Notes: generated by a model not told the origin, from the letters alone. 25,783 nucleotides of DNA from Arthrobacter sp. (GCA_030147325.1 JASLAA010000225.1:1-25783), one strand, 5' to 3'. Shown: positions 7,216-14,284, counted from the first letter of the stretch. Numbers and translations: made by a program.

Positions 7216-8478
7216 TCAGCGAACCGTCCAGGGCAGGCTCAGGGACGGCAGGAGGTCACCGGGGGCACATCCTTCGGCCGGCACGACGAGCACGCCGTCC
7301 GCTCCCGCCAGACCCCGGAGCATGCCGGAGCGCTGATGCGTGCTCGGTACGGCACGTCCGCCCTCGAGGACGTAGGGCACCAGACGGCTCCTGCCGCTGA
7401 GGGGCTCGAACCCGTCGGCGCTCTCGACGGTTGCCGGCTCCGGCAGGGCCGCCCCGCGGAGACCCGCCAGCAGTGGTCCGGCGACGGACAGCATGGCCAT
7501 CATCGCCGCGAGTGGATTCCCGGGGAGTCCCACCAGGAAGCGACCGTCGGGCAGCCGCGCGAGGAGCGTCGGGTGCCCGGGCCGCATCGCGATGCCATCG
7601 ATGATCAGGTCGGCTCCCAGCTCCGTCAGCGCCCGGCGGATGTGATCCGCCGAGGAGCTGCCGGTCCCGCCCGTCGTGATGAGGACGTCCCCCGAGGCCC
7701 GCGCCAGCGAGAACTCGTCCGTCGGTTCCGCGCTGATCGCGGCGATGACGTCGTCGAGGTCGTCCTTGGCACGGCCCGCGACGTCCACATGACCTCCGAG
7801 CATCGCGACGAACCCGGGAAGCTGCGGGCCGAAGGTGTCGCGGACCTGACCCGGGTGCGGCAGCCCGTGGTCGATGACTTCGTCGCCCGTCATCAGTAGC
7901 GACACCCGGGGCGCCCGCAGGACGGTCAGGGTGTCGTGCCCGCAGACCGCTGCAAGGGCGATCTGCGCAGGATTGAGCACCACGCCGGCGGGTATCGCTT
8001 CGGAGCCCTCCTCCGCTTCCTCCCCTGCGGGACGGACATGCTCGTGGAGGAACGGCTCGTTTGCCCGTGCGGACCCGTTACGCTCGAGCACGTCCCCACG
8101 GACGGAGCCGTGCTCCGTCCTCAGGATGCCGATGGCGTTCTGCGGGACGACCCCGCCCGTGAGGATGAAGGTCGCCTCGCCGGGTGCCAGCGACACCTCC
8201 CCCGAGTCGGAGTGCGGGGCCGGCCGGCCACGCGGGTGCTCCTCGGCTTCGATGTGGCTGACGAGCTGCCACGGCGGCTCACCGTTGACCGCCCAGCCGT
8301 CCATCGCCGACGACGCGTAGTGCGGTATGGCCTGCAGTGCCCTGACCGGTTCCGCGAGCGTCTGCCCCAGCGCGTCGGCGAGATTCACGGTCTGGAACGG
8401 CAGGGGCCGGCCGGCGCCGTGGGCGAGTCGACGAGCTGTGCCCCAGTCCACGTTGTGTGCCGATGCTGCCTCGCTCAT
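7216..8478 (-). CDS. moeA: Molybdopterin molybdenumtransferase MoeA
   Basis: MoeA hydrolyses adenylylated molybdopterin and inserts molybdate to form Moco. The 420-residue protein has the family landmarks: PHYASSAMDGWAV (residues 52-64), the TGDE segment in SLLMTGDEVIDHG, the TTGGTGSSSADHIRRAL loop of the MoCF-fold domain, and LVGLPGNPLAAMM near the C-terminal third. The ATG at 8478 overlaps the stop of the upstream DUF6457 gene as ATGA, so translation is coupled. It is the last gene of a four-gene minus-strand operon and is expected to supply cofactor to the FdhF/YdeP-type enzyme across the terminator. MoeA is sometimes duplicated in actinobacteria, so another copy may exist elsewhere. Confidence 0.96.
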   Translation of the reverse strand: MSEAASAHNVDWGTARRLAHGAGRPLPFQTVNLADALGQTLAEPVRALQAIPHYASSAMDGWAVNGEPPWQLVSHIEAEEHPRGRPAPHSDSGEVSLAPGEATFILTGGVVPQNAIGILRTEHGSVRGDVLERNGSARANEPFLHEHVRPAGEEAEEGSEAIPAGVVLNPAQIALAAVCGHDTLTVLRAPRVSLLMTGDEVIDHGLPHPGQVRDTFGPQLPGFVAMLGGHVDVAGRAKDDLDDVIAAISAEPTDEFSLARASGDVLITTGGTGSSSADHIRRALTELGADLIIDGIAMRPGHPTLLARLPDGRFLVGLPGNPLAAMMAMLSVAGPLLAGLRGAALPEPATVESADGFEPLSGRSRLVPYVLEGGRAVPSTHQRSGMLRGLAGADGVLVVPAEGCAPGDLLPSLSLPWTVR

Positions 8479-8759
8479 ACGGATTCGCCGTCCGTCGAAG
8501 CGTCCGCGCAGAGGGCGTCGGCCACCGACATGGCGGACCGTATCGCCACCTGCTCCTCCGCCTGACCACTGCCGACCGCCAGTCCGGCGGCGTAGCCGAC
8601 GACGAACGTGGTGAGTGGAGCCGCTGGGCGCACCACCCCGTGCGCCGCCTTCCCCGCCAGGGCGAGGACCGCGTCGATGTCCACCTCCGTCCCGTCGATC
8701 TCGAAGGCTGCGAGCAGCTTCTCGGTCCAGTCGTGCAGCAACTTCTGGCGATCATCCAT
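8475..8759 (-). CDS. DUF6457 family protein, Moco-operon associated
   Basis: This small acidic protein of 94 residues begins MDDRQKLLHDWTEKLLAAF and contains a central PAAPLTTFVVGYAAGL segment, features I associate with DUF6457 (not checked by search). It has no signal peptide or transmembrane span; the middle may be an amphipathic helix. No catalytic motif is apparent and no function is known to me. It sits between the MobA-like gene (17-base gap) and moeA (4-base ATGA overlap), so strict co-expression with cofactor maturation is likely. A chaperone or adaptor role in Moco handling is only an inference from that position. Confidence 0.85.
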   Translation of the reverse strand: MDDRQKLLHDWTEKLLAAFEIDGTEVDIDAVLALAGKAAHGVVRPAAPLTTFVVGYAAGLAVGSGQAEEQVAIRSAMSVADALCADASTDGESV

Positions 8760-8777
8760 GGGCCCTCCGGGGCGGTC

Positions 8778-9389
8778 CTAGGGGACGTCCACTCCCAGCG
8801 CTCGTGCATCAGCCCAGGTGTCGACGTCGTGCGTTGTGCCCGGTGGAACCGGGACGGGTCTGGTTCTCACACTAGCAAGGAGCCTGCGTACCGAGAGGTT
8901 GTCCGCCGCGCCGAGCGCCAGGACGGTCTCGATCGCCGCACTGAGGTCACCGCTCCGGTACAGGGCCGCCAGGGGCTGGTCGCGGCCGTCGTCGAGCGCC
9001 ACCAGGGACGCTGTGTCATCCCGTACCGCCTCGGTGAGCAGTACCTCCAGGAGCTGATCGACCCTCGGCATGTCGCATGCGACGACGACGCACCAGGGAG
9101 AGCGCGGGCCCTGGTGCGCCGTGAAACCCGCAACCAGTGCAGCTGCAGGTCCCGCGTAGGCAGGTTCCTCGCGCACGAAGGACGGCTGGCGGCTCATCCT
9201 GCCGACGACATCGGCGCCCGGTTCCGGGCCCACCACCGTCAGGGTCCGCGCGCGGGCCAGCGCCGAGCAGGTGCGCTCGAGCAGCGTCGACCCGTCCAGC
9301 ACCAGACCGGCCTTGGGGACGCCACCGAGGCGCGAGGATCGCCCACCCGCCAGGACGACGGCGTCGAACGGAAGGTCGTCGACGTTCAC
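8778..9389 (-). CDS. mobA: MobA-like molybdenum cofactor nucleotidyltransferase
   Basis: The 203-residue NTP-transferase attaches GMP (or CMP) to Moco. It shows the nucleotide-binding signature LAGGRSSRLGGVPK (residues 13-26), EEPAYAGPAAAL matching the guanine-side GP loop, and VVACDMP with Asp106 as the likely Mg2+ ligand. The GTG at 9389 is chosen because the signature then starts at residue 13 as in MobA, GGAG lies about eight bases upstream, and it overlaps the HNH gene stop as GTGA. A longer reading up to 9551 adds 54 residues that merely lie antisense-like over the HNH gene. A bis-MGD enzyme encoded nearby favours GTP as substrate, but MocA/CoxI-like specificity is not excluded. Confidence 0.88.
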   Translation of the reverse strand: MNVDDLPFDAVVLAGGRSSRLGGVPKAGLVLDGSTLLERTCSALARARTLTVVGPEPGADVVGRMSRQPSFVREEPAYAGPAAALVAGFTAHQGPRSPWCVVVACDMPRVDQLLEVLLTEAVRDDTASLVALDDGRDQPLAALYRSGDLSAAIETVLALGAADNLSVRRLLASVRTRPVPVPPGTTHDVDTWADARALGVDVP

Positions 9390-9883
9390 GCGGCGGTCTC
9401 CGAGAGGAACTCGCTCCACTGCGGCGCCGGCTTCTCGAGCTCCCGGATCTGCCACTGGGGCCCTCGCGGAGGCAGCGGCACGGTCCTGAGCTTCCAGCCG
9501 AGACTTGCGAGCGTCTTGTCTCCCTTGGCGTTGTTGCACCGCAGGCAGCACGCCACGAGGTTCTCCCAGGTGTCGCCTCCTCCGCGCGAGCGTGGCAGGA
9601 CGTGGTCGATGGTCGATGCCGCCTTGCCGCAGTAGGCGCAGACATGGTTGTCGCGGCGGAGCACGCCGCGTCGCGTTGCAGCGACGTCGTGGCGGTACGG
9701 AATCTTCACGTACCTGTTGAGGAGGATCACCGACGGTCTCCCGAGCACCTCGGTGGGACCGACCACGGGTTCGTCGTCCTCGGCGACCACGCTCGCCTTC
9801 CCTGTCAGGACGAGCACCAGTGCCCGGCGGAAGGTGACGACCGCCAGTGGTTCATACCCTGCGTTCAGAACAAGAGTGCGCAT
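9386..9883 (-). CDS. HNH endonuclease family protein
   Basis: The 165-residue protein has an actinobacterial N-terminal region (MRTLVLNAGYEPLAVVTFRRA) followed by a zinc-type HNH nuclease fold. The first metal-binding pair is Cys82/Cys85 (CAYC), the catalytic Asp93-His94 sits in TIDHVLPRSRGGG, then Asn108 and the second pair Cys113/Cys116 before Asn117. All key residues are present, so it should be an active metal-dependent DNA nuclease. This housekeeping type is widespread and is not restricted to defence loci. The start at 9883 has GAGG seven bases upstream. It is the first gene of the Moco operon and its stop overlaps the mobA start. Its natural role is unknown. Confidence 0.93.
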   Translation of the reverse strand: MRTLVLNAGYEPLAVVTFRRALVLVLTGKASVVAEDDEPVVGPTEVLGRPSVILLNRYVKIPYRHDVAATRRGVLRRDNHVCAYCGKAASTIDHVLPRSRGGGDTWENLVACCLRCNNAKGDKTLASLGWKLRTVPLPPRGPQWQIRELEKPAPQWSEFLSETAA

Positions 9884-10054
9884 GCCGTGGCCTCATTGCT
9901 GACCTGTTCCCCGCAACCGGTTGCCATCCCGGGGTACGGGAGAAGTCCTTCGGATTGACACTGCAAGGGTAAGCCGGAGACACACCAGCAGCTAATCGTC
10001 CGCACCGCCGGTCGGGGCGAGTTGCACATCGGGACCTGTACACGGCATTAACCA
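9884..10054. promoter_or_regulatory. Promoter region of the HNH-mobA-moeA operon with a 12-base operator-like palindrome
   Basis: GCAACCGGTTGC at 9913-9924 is a perfect palindrome centred 35 bases upstream of the HNH start codon. Its form, with a central CCGG flanked by AA/TT and GC arms, resembles operators bound by LacI-family repressors. No LacI gene is in the window. I could not define a convincing -35/-10 pair; TTGCAG (minus strand) lies further upstream. Nothing else is evident here. Confidence 0.4.
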
Positions 10055-10087
10055 GGGAAGAACCGGCACAATGTGCCGGTTCTTCCC
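10055..10087 (-). terminator. Terminator hairpin of the NlpC/P60 operon
   Basis: A perfect 15-base stem, GGGAAGAACCGGCAC (10055-10069) with GTGCCGGTTCTTCCC (10073-10087), closes a three-base loop. It starts 19 bases after the stop of the second NlpC/P60 gene. There is no strong U-tract on the minus strand (TGGTTAA follows), but stem length and position fit an actinobacterial terminator. Confidence 0.8.
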
Positions 10088-10106
10088 TCGTGTCCTCGTG
10101 CCGTGA

Positions 10107-11030
10107 TCAGCCTCCGACGCGGATGTACACACCACCGGAGCCGAGCTCGGCGGGTGCTATGACCGTGGTGTTGCCGTTGAACCCACCGTGGACGGCCTTG
10201 CCGCCACCGATGTAGACCGCGATGTGAGCCATGCCCATGCCGCCGTCCGCATAGTAGATCAGGTCACCCGGGATGGCCTCGCCCGCTCCGACGGTGCGGC
10301 CGAGGGAGAGGTACCCGGCAGGCCAGCCGTGGAAGTTGATCCCTGCGGCCGCGAGGGAGTTGCTCGCGAGGCGGGTGCAGTCCTGCATCACACCGAGCTG
10401 GCCCTGAGCGGCAGCGGCGATCTTCGCAGCGACGCCGGAGGAGGCGGTCGGTGCCGGAGTCGCTGCCGGAGCAGCCTGGCTCGTGGCCGGAGCCGCGACG
10501 GGTGCGGGTGCGGGTGCGGGTGCGACGACGACAGCCGGCGCTGCGGGAGCCGCGACGGGAGTCGGCAGCTCGGCAACGGCGGGCGCCTCGGCGACCTCCA
10601 CGGGAGCTTCCGGCGTCTCGACCACGGGTGCCGCGGCGGCTGGCGCCTCGACCACAGGTGCCGCGACGACAGGAGCCTCGACGACAGCGGGGACCTCCGC
10701 AGGGGCGGGCGCCTTCTCGACGACGACGGGCGCAGCGTTGACCTTGACCGGCGTCATGTTGAATGCGACGGCAGTGGTGGTCGACGCAACGACAGCAGCG
10801 CGGACCGAGGAGACCGTGACCTCGGACGCGGCGACGTCGCGCTGGGGCTGGAGGTCCGCGGCGTTGGCGGCGACACCGCTGGTCAGGACCAACCCGGAGG
10901 CAGCGGCCAGGACGGCGGCCTGGCGACCCATTCCGCCGGCGTTGGTGGTGACGGCCTTGGCGAGGGCGGAGAAGCTTGCAGCATTCTGCGTCTCTCCCCG
11001 GTGGCGTGCGATCGTGACGCGTGAAGACAT
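10107..11030 (-). CDS. Secreted NlpC/P60 (C40) peptidoglycan hydrolase, paralog A
   Basis: The 307-residue protein is a putative D,L-endopeptidase that cuts peptidoglycan stem peptides. A long basic N-terminus leads into a hydrophobic segment (about 36-58) ending near ANAA, a likely signal peptide. Residues 95-198 are a low-complexity Ala/Pro/Val linker rich in APVVEAP-like units and an (AP)4 run. The catalytic domain (about 200-307) has Cys218 in MQDCTRLAS, His269 in MAHIAVYIGGG and His281 exactly 12 residues later, so the full triad is present. It has Thr after the catalytic Cys instead of the common Ser. It lies 28 bases after paralog B, has its own site CGGAG, and probably shares the riboswitch-controlled transcript. 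Confidence 0.93.
   Translation of the reverse strand: MSSRVTIARHRGETQNAASFSALAKAVTTNAGGMGRQAAVLAAASGLVLTSGVAANAADLQPQRDVAASEVTVSSVRAAVVASTTTAVAFNMTPVKVNAAPVVVEKAPAPAEVPAVVEAPVVAAPVVEAPAAAAPVVETPEAPVEVAEAPAVAELPTPVAAPAAPAVVVAPAPAPAPVAAPATSQAAPAATPAPTASSGVAAKIAAAAQGQLGVMQDCTRLASNSLAAAGINFHGWPAGYLSLGRTVGAGEAIPGDLIYYADGGMGMAHIAVYIGGGKAVHGGFNGNTTVIAPAELGSGGVYIRVGG
10501..10524. repeat. Hexanucleotide tandem repeat (GGTGCG)4 in the NlpC/P60 linker
   Basis: Four exact copies of GGTGCG encode, on the minus strand, an Ala-Pro run at about residues 170-177 of paralog A. Each unit is two codons, so slippage would change linker length without shifting the frame. Confidence 0.8.
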
Positions 11031-11058
11031 AGGTGTTTACTCCGTGTGTGGGGGGGGC

Positions 11059-11871
11059 TTAGCGGACGCGGACGAAGCTGGCGCCGGGAAGATCGGACAG
11101 GTTGTGGAGGCCGGTGTTCATGCCGTTCAGTCCGCCACTGATCACCTGGCCGTTGCCGACGTAGATGGCGACGTGACCGCCGGTGATGACGAGGTCACCC
11201 GGCGCGGGGCTGCCGACGGCGTCGCCGAACTGGAAGAACTGACCCGGGGCGAGGTCGCCGACCGTCTTGCCGACCGAGCGGAGCGCCTTCTCGACCATGG
11301 CCGTGCAGTCCTGGGCGACACCGATCTGCGCGTAGGCCGAACCGACCAGGCCGGCTGCGACGCCGGAGGACTGGACGGGAGGTTGCTGCTTGGCGACGGG
11401 CGCGGCGGGGGCCGCTGCTGCTACCGGAGCGGGAGCGGCGGCGGGCGCGGCGGGGGCCGGAGCGACGGCCTCGATGGCGGCGGTCTGAACGACGGCGACC
11501 GGTGCCACCTCGACGACAGGGGCCTCGACGACGGGGACCTCGACTGCAAGGGGCTCCACGACGGCCTCGGCTGCCTGCTCCACCTCGACGGCGACACGAT
11601 CGAAGGAGACCGTGGCCGTTGCGGGGACGCTCACCTCGGCGGAGACCACGCGCGTCACGGACAGGGCCGTCGAGGACTGCACTTCCCGCTCGGCCGTCGT
11701 GGCTCCGTGAGCCGGCAGGCCCGCGGTGAGGACGAGACCGGAAGCGGCGACGATGACGGCTGCCTGCCGACCGACCGACCCGGCGTTGGACGCGACGGCG
11801 GTGGACAGAGTAGTCAGGGGGCTGACGGCCTGGGGCGCGCGGTGGCGGCCCAGCGAGGAGCTAGTGGACAC
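11059..11871 (-). CDS. Secreted NlpC/P60 (C40) protein, paralog B with altered triad
   Basis: The 270-residue protein is the tandem paralog of the next gene. It shares a signal region with the pattern GRQAAVxxAASGLVLT (about 34-50), an Ala/Pro/Val/Glu-rich linker (about 95-168) and a C-terminal NlpC/P60 domain (about 170-270). Cys189 (QDCTAM) and His233 (GGHVAIYVGNGQ) are in place, but the third triad position, 12 residues after the His, is Ser245 (codon 11137-11139) where paralog A has His. Activity may be reduced or specificity altered. Translation starts at GTG 11871, with GGGAGAGG 10 bases upstream, directly after the c-di-AMP riboswitch. It is the first gene of the two-gene operon. Confidence 0.92.
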   Translation of the reverse strand: MSTSSSLGRHRAPQAVSPLTTLSTAVASNAGSVGRQAAVIVAASGLVLTAGLPAHGATTAEREVQSSTALSVTRVVSAEVSVPATATVSFDRVAVEVEQAAEAVVEPLAVEVPVVEAPVVEVAPVAVVQTAAIEAVAPAPAAPAAAPAPVAAAAPAAPVAKQQPPVQSSGVAAGLVGSAYAQIGVAQDCTAMVEKALRSVGKTVGDLAPGQFFQFGDAVGSPAPGDLVITGGHVAIYVGNGQVISGGLNGMNTGLHNLSDLPGASFVRVR

Positions 11872-11891
11872 GTTGGATTTACCTCTCCCAA

Positions 11892-12053
11892 CGCCTGCGA
11901 GGTGAGCTGTCGGATTCGGATGGGAGTCACCCGGCCGCTGTCATCCAGCGACTTAACCCCAAGGACTTCTGCAAAGAAGTCCACAAATTGGTTCCCCCGC
12001 CTCTGCCATGCGATGGTGCGGACGGACCTCGAGCAATGGCAGAGCTAGGCGAT
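11892..12053 (-). promoter_or_regulatory. ydaO-type cyclic-di-AMP riboswitch
   Basis: The leader of the NlpC/P60 operon carries the conserved ydaO blocks in order, read on the minus strand. These are AATCGCC at the 5' end (about 12054-12048), a CTCTGCCAT/ATGGCAGAG helix, GGGGGAACCAA (11998-11988), a variable hairpin GGACTTC/GAAGTCC (11982-11963), TTGGGGTTAA (11962-11953), and CCGAATCCGACAGC then TCACCTCGCAGGCG (11919-11892). The terminal GGCG can pair with the 5' CGCC to close P1. This class binds c-di-AMP and in actinobacteria typically precedes cell-wall hydrolase genes, exactly as here. The ribosome site GGGAGAGG (11889-11882) begins only two bases after the closing helix and no U-rich terminator intervenes, which points to control of translation initiation. 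Confidence 0.9.
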
Positions 12054-12097
12054 TTGCAGGAGGGTGCCGGATCTAGAGCGAATTTGGCACGAGATGT

Positions 12098-12126
12098 AGG
12101 CTACCGCAGAACCCGTGCTATGTCAC
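12098..12126 (-). promoter_or_regulatory. Promoter of the riboswitch/NlpC-P60 transcript
   Basis: On the minus strand GTGACA (12126-12121) and TAGCCT (12103-12098) are separated by 17 bases. GTGACA matches TTGACA at 5 of 6, and TAGCCT has the TAnnnT form usual in actinobacteria. Transcription would start near 12091, about 40 bases before the riboswitch. The rest of 12054-12199, between this promoter and the dtxR stop, shows no gene and no convincing terminator. Confidence 0.6.
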
Positions 12127-12199
12127 GTTCCGGTCACGAATTGATGTGTTCTTGATGACAACCAGAACTGCGATCGATCTGCTACTTGACCGAGGGGCC

Positions 12200-12898
12200 T
12201 CAGGCAGCGACCGAGACGAAGACGTGCGAGGCCACCTCGGGGGGCAGTTCGAGGGCTCCTTCGACACCCGGCACGCGGACCGATACATAGCCCCCCACCG
12301 ATTCGAGGTTCAGCTGTGCGCCTGGACGCAGGCCGCCTTCGTCCAGCTGGGTCAGCAGCTCCGGGTCCACCTGGATGGGCTCCGCGAGCCGGACCAGTGT
12401 CACCTGACGATCCGGGGAGTAGGTGCCCATCGCGGACAGCAGTGTCACCACTCCGTCGGTGAACAACTCGGACTCGATGCCACCGATCGCTGCCAGACCC
12501 GGGATCGGGTTGCCGTACGGAGACTCGGAGGGCTTGCCGAGCAGCTCGTACAGCCGGCGCTCGACCCGCTCGCTCATCACGTGCTCCCACCGGCACGCCT
12601 CGTCGTGCACGTACGCCCAGTCGAGGCCGATGACGTCGCTCAGGAGGCGCTCCGCCAGGCGGTGCTTGCGCATGACCTCGGTGGCACGCCGACGGCCCGT
12701 GGCGGTGAGTTCGAGGTGCCGGTCGCCGGAGACGACGACGAGTCCGTCGCGCTCCATCCGACCGATCGTCTGGGAGACGGTGGGCCCGGAATGGCGCAGG
12801 CGCTCCGCGATCCGGGCACGGAGAGCGACGATGTTCTCCTCCTCGAGTTCAAGGATGGTCCGCAGGTACATCTCGGTGGTGTCGATGAGGTCCGTCAT
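12200..12898 (-). CDS. DtxR/IdeR-family metal-dependent transcriptional regulator
   Basis: The 232-residue repressor has an N-terminal winged helix (about 1-73), a dimerisation and metal domain (74-140) and an SH3-like C-terminal domain (about 150-230). Metal ligands match the diphtheria DtxR numbering exactly: Met10, His79, Glu83, His98, Cys102, Glu105 and His106. Cys102 with Glu105 favours iron sensing (IdeR/DtxR) over manganese-sensing MntR. The recognition helix reads HSGPTVSQTIGRMERDGLV. The ATG at 12898 has AAGGAG nine bases upstream. It is divergent from serC. A co-repressor role with Fe2+ over siderophore and iron-storage genes is expected from the family; no such target is adjacent. 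Confidence 0.95.
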   Translation of the reverse strand: MTDLIDTTEMYLRTILELEEENIVALRARIAERLRHSGPTVSQTIGRMERDGLVVVSGDRHLELTATGRRRATEVMRKHRLAERLLSDVIGLDWAYVHDEACRWEHVMSERVERRLYELLGKPSESPYGNPIPGLAAIGGIESELFTDGVVTLLSAMGTYSPDRQVTLVRLAEPIQVDPELLTQLDEGGLRPGAQLNLESVGGYVSVRVPGVEGALELPPEVASHVFVSVAA

Positions 12899-13145
12899 GC
12901 GGTTCAGCTCCTTGGTGCGGTGCGGGTGCGCGGCTGGAGTGCCTCACGCCGGTGAAACGGCTCGGCCGCCACAGCCTGATCCGCCCACGCCTCCCAAGGT
13001 TAACCCATGGGGTGATTGGCCCGGCAATCCCCAGGGGCCCTCCATGACCCTCCGAAGGCGTCGGTGTCGCGCGTTAACAATCCGGCTGCCGTCCCGCGCT
13101 GGGGCAGAATGAAGGCACAACCCGCCGCCGACAGCTGGAGCACCC
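12899..13145. promoter_or_regulatory. dtxR/serC divergent intergenic region with two GTTAAC motifs
   Basis: This 247-base gap holds the promoters of both genes. GGTTAACC (12998-13005), within CAAGGTTAACCC, resembles a half iron box (AAGGTTA), which could suggest autoregulation; a second GTTAAC is at 13073-13078. Neither is followed by a clear -10 at standard spacing. GGAG lies before the serC ATG. No small ORF or RNA is recognised. Confidence 0.35.
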
Positions 13146-14270
13146 ATGAGCGATATGCCCCGCATCCCCGAAGACCTTCTGCCCTCCGACGGCCGCTTCG
13201 GAGCAGGACCGTCGAAGGTCCGGAGCGGGCAGGTCGATGCCCTCGTCGCAGCCGGCCGGTCCCTGCTCGGGACCTCGCACCGCCAGGCCCCCGTGCGCAC
13301 CCTGGTGGGGCGGTTGAGGGAAGGGCTCGGTACGTTCTTCCAGGCACCGGACGGATACGAGGTCGTGCTCGGGGTCGGCGGGTCGACGGCGTTCTGGGAC
13401 GTCGCGGCCTTCGGCCTCGTCGACCGGAAGGCACAGCACCTGTCCTTCGGTGAGTTCGGCTCGAAGTTCGCCTCGGCGACCGACAGGGCACCCTTCCTGG
13501 AGCCTTCCAGCATCATCACGAGCACCCCGGGTACGCGTCCCGAGCCACGGGCCGAGGCCGGCGTCGACGCCTATGCCTGGCCGCAGAACGAGACGTCCAC
13601 CGGTGTGGCCGCGCCGGTTCGCAGGGTCCGGGGCGCGGACGACGGCGCACTGGTCCTGGTCGACGCGACGTCGGCAGCCGGTGGCCTCGACGTGGACGTG
13701 TCGCAGGCCGATGTCTACTACTTCGCGCCGCAGAAGAACTTCGCCTCGGACGGTGGCCTGTGGCTCGGGCTCTTCTCCCCCGCCGCCCTCGAGCGTGCGG
13801 CCAGGATCAGCGCGGGAAGCCGGTGGGTGCCGGACTTCCTCAATGTGCAGACCGCGATCGAGAACTCCCGGCTGAACCAGACGTACAACACGCCGTCGCT
13901 GGCGACCCTGGTGACGCTCGACGCCCAGGTGGAATGGCTCAATACGCAGGGCGGCCTGCCCTTCGCCGCCGCCCGGACCGCCGACTCCGCAGGGCGCCTG
14001 TATGCCTGGGCCGAGGCATCTCCCGTCGCGAGCCCCTATGTCGTGCGGCAGGAGGACCGCTCGAACGTGATCGTCACGATCGATTTCGACGCTACCGTGG
14101 ACGCCGCCCGCATCGCCGCGGTCCTCCGAGCGAACGGGGTCGTCGACGTCGAGCCCTACCGCAAGCTCGGCCGCAACCAGCTGCGCGTCGCGACGTTCGT
14201 CGCGATCGAACCCGAGGACGTCTCGTCCCTCATCGCCTGCATCGACTACACCGTGGAGCACCTGCTCTGA
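13146..14270 (+). CDS. serC: Phosphoserine transaminase SerC
   Basis: SerC converts 3-phosphohydroxypyruvate and glutamate to O-phosphoserine in serine biosynthesis, and also serves pyridoxine synthesis in some bacteria. The 374-residue protein is of the mycobacterial/actinobacterial type. It begins IPEDLLPSDGRFGAGPSKV, has LLGTSHRQAPV, the PLP-phosphate contact GGSTAFWD, Asp173 in VDATSAAGG against the pyridine nitrogen, and the Schiff-base Lys197 in YYFAPQKNFASDGG. The ATG at 13146 has GGAG six bases upstream; an ATG nine bases further is possible. It stands alone, facing the MFS gene with a 14-base gap and no clear terminator. Confidence 0.96.
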   Translation: MSDMPRIPEDLLPSDGRFGAGPSKVRSGQVDALVAAGRSLLGTSHRQAPVRTLVGRLREGLGTFFQAPDGYEVVLGVGGSTAFWDVAAFGLVDRKAQHLSFGEFGSKFASATDRAPFLEPSSIITSTPGTRPEPRAEAGVDAYAWPQNETSTGVAAPVRRVRGADDGALVLVDATSAAGGLDVDVSQADVYYFAPQKNFASDGGLWLGLFSPAALERAARISAGSRWVPDFLNVQTAIENSRLNQTYNTPSLATLVTLDAQVEWLNTQGGLPFAAARTADSAGRLYAWAEASPVASPYVVRQEDRSNVIVTIDFDATVDAARIAAVLRANGVVDVEPYRKLGRNQLRVATFVAIEPEDVSSLIACIDYTVEHLL

Positions 14271-14284
14271 CGGTTGGGGCTGCG

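Noticed and set aside
9386..9883. HNH gene as part of a restriction or phage-defence island
   Set aside because: No methyltransferase, recombinase, phage or toxin gene is nearby, composition is uniform, and the gene is embedded in a metabolic operon.
10440..10760. Possible CRISPR-like or minisatellite array
   Set aside because: The periodicity is explained by codons for APVVEAP-like linker units; no constant repeat with unique spacers is present.
10483..12048. 521-codon plus-strand open frame opposite the two NlpC/P60 genes and riboswitch
   Set aside because: It is the mirror of the Ala/Pro-rich linkers and runs through the riboswitch; no ribosome site and no recognisable domain.
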